From Aphelenchoides besseyi (taxonomy: Eukaryota > Nematoda > Chromadorea > Rhabditida > Aphelenchoididae), in assembly GCA_024699855.1 (NCBI GenBank), contig JAMPIQ010000002.1:14384001-14448000 (forward strand): a stretch of DNA of 64,000 nucleotides, written 5' to 3'. Positions 63,801 through 64,000 of this stretch are shown one piece after another. How positions within the stretch are numbered: position 1 is the stretch's first letter; each line of letters starts with the position of its first letter. Under the pieces are notes generated by a model, which was not told the DNA's origin, searched no databases, and saw nothing but the letters and a program-made list of their open reading frames with translations. The translations under genes were made by a program, and so were the position numbers.

Positions 63801-64000
63801 AGACGAACGAAGAGATGAGCGACTCGCACGTTCAAAAGTTGATTATTGTAACTCAATCGCCAAATTTCAAAATCAAAAGTGATGGATCGGCTAAACGTGG
63901 AAACAAGAATCGTTTGGATGATGAGATGGAACACGGATTGCGGCGCTACGAAGAGGAGCTTTGGCAAAATCAAGGCCAAAAAGCCGAAGCGGTTGGTTGA
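54824..64000 (+). CDS. larp-1: LARP1 La-related RNA-binding protein (probably continues past window)
   Basis: Cytoplasmic regulator of 5'TOP mRNA translation and stability downstream of mTOR. Exons: 54824-54914, 54961-55013, 55769-56208, 61374-62612, 62660-62852, 62898-63104, 63149-64000; 1024 residues to the window edge with consistent phases. Early exons carry KLPKHNWKKVDIDIH, like the K-W-x-P-L-x-I-D motif of LARP1. A long Gln/Ser/Asn/Pro-rich region follows. The La motif is at about residues 605-670: IEYYFSVDNLQKDFFLRRRM then GFLPLSLISSFPRV and DLNVIAMALMDSEKVEL. Downstream, DDEWQEVKTK, KLIIVTQSPNF and MEHGLRRYEEELW match conserved LARP1 blocks. The DM15 cap-binding repeats are absent. 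The last codon in the window is TGA, but gcg|gttggt just before it could be a donor, so I expect further exons. The intron at 56209-61373 is 5.2 kb, unlike all others. Confidence 0.93.
56209..61373 (+). other. Large LARP1 intron with CpG-rich, stop-poor part
   Basis: Donor gtaagt at 56209 and acceptor gtttcag at 61371-61373; codon TG|G joins D-Y-W to Y-F-D. Segment 58.3-61.1 kb is rich in cg and gcg words and carries long overlapping open frames on both strands (up to 200 codons) with no recognisable domain. A GC-rich core lies at about 60.5-61.1 kb. It may contain an internal promoter for a shorter LARP1 isoform. Confidence 0.55.

Overview
The window is animal genomic DNA and most likely comes from a nematode. 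The protein-coding genes carry many tiny introns (mostly 38-62 nt, GT-AG). A 5S rRNA gene closely resembles nematode 5S. There is a chemoreceptor-type 7TM gene of the kind that is expanded in nematodes, and several start codons sit 4-55 nt after an isolated 3' splice acceptor, as expected for spliced-leader trans-splicing. Moderate GC, very short introns and partly long intergenic stretches would suit an enoplean (clade I, Trichuris-like) worm, but that placement is inference. All exon models below were assembled by hand from reading frames, splice sites and recognised protein families.

Layout. 1-6.4 kb: 5' half of a SAX-3/Robo axon-guidance receptor on the minus strand (signal peptide and Ig1-Ig4; the rest lies beyond a long intron or outside the window). 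6.4-11.9 kb: no genes recognised except an intron-containing tRNA-Tyr. 11.9-16.5 kb: a degraded region around a 100-N assembly gap, with decayed pieces resembling ionotropic-receptor, trypsin and ALG10 sequence, plus a doubtful coiled-coil gene. 16.6-17.8 kb: a 7TM chemoreceptor with one frame break. 20.5-24.1 kb: a PPM1D-family protein that has lost its catalytic residues, then an intronless ALG10 glucosyltransferase. 24.5-27.1 kb: FBXO42-type F-box/kelch gene, head-to-head with ALG10. 27.1-27.8 kb: a MITE-like foldback element followed by a 5S rRNA gene. 28.4-30.3 kb: an unrecognised gene with a basic nuclear-localisation-like motif. 30.8-34.8 kb: SLK/LOK-family Ste20 kinase (minus). 37.4-40.4 kb: catalytically competent ADAM protease (plus), convergent with an extended synaptotagmin (minus, 40.8-43.6 kb). 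45.4-48.7 kb: SBDS, then a PTB-domain adaptor, both plus strand. 48.9-49.6 kb: small orphan secreted or membrane protein (minus). 54.8-64.0 kb: LARP1, with a 5.2-kb intron and probably continuing past the window end.

The genes do not form a pathway. They are mostly conserved housekeeping or developmental genes: ribosome maturation (SBDS), translation control (LARP1), N-glycan precursor assembly (ALG10), ubiquitin ligase substrate choice (FBXO42), ER-plasma-membrane lipid contacts (E-Syt), adhesion and guidance (SAX-3, ADAM), and cytoskeletal signalling (SLK). The most unusual items are the apparently dead PPM1D-like phosphatase, the foldback element beside a lone 5S gene, the decayed 11.9-14.3 kb region, and the single frame break in the chemoreceptor.
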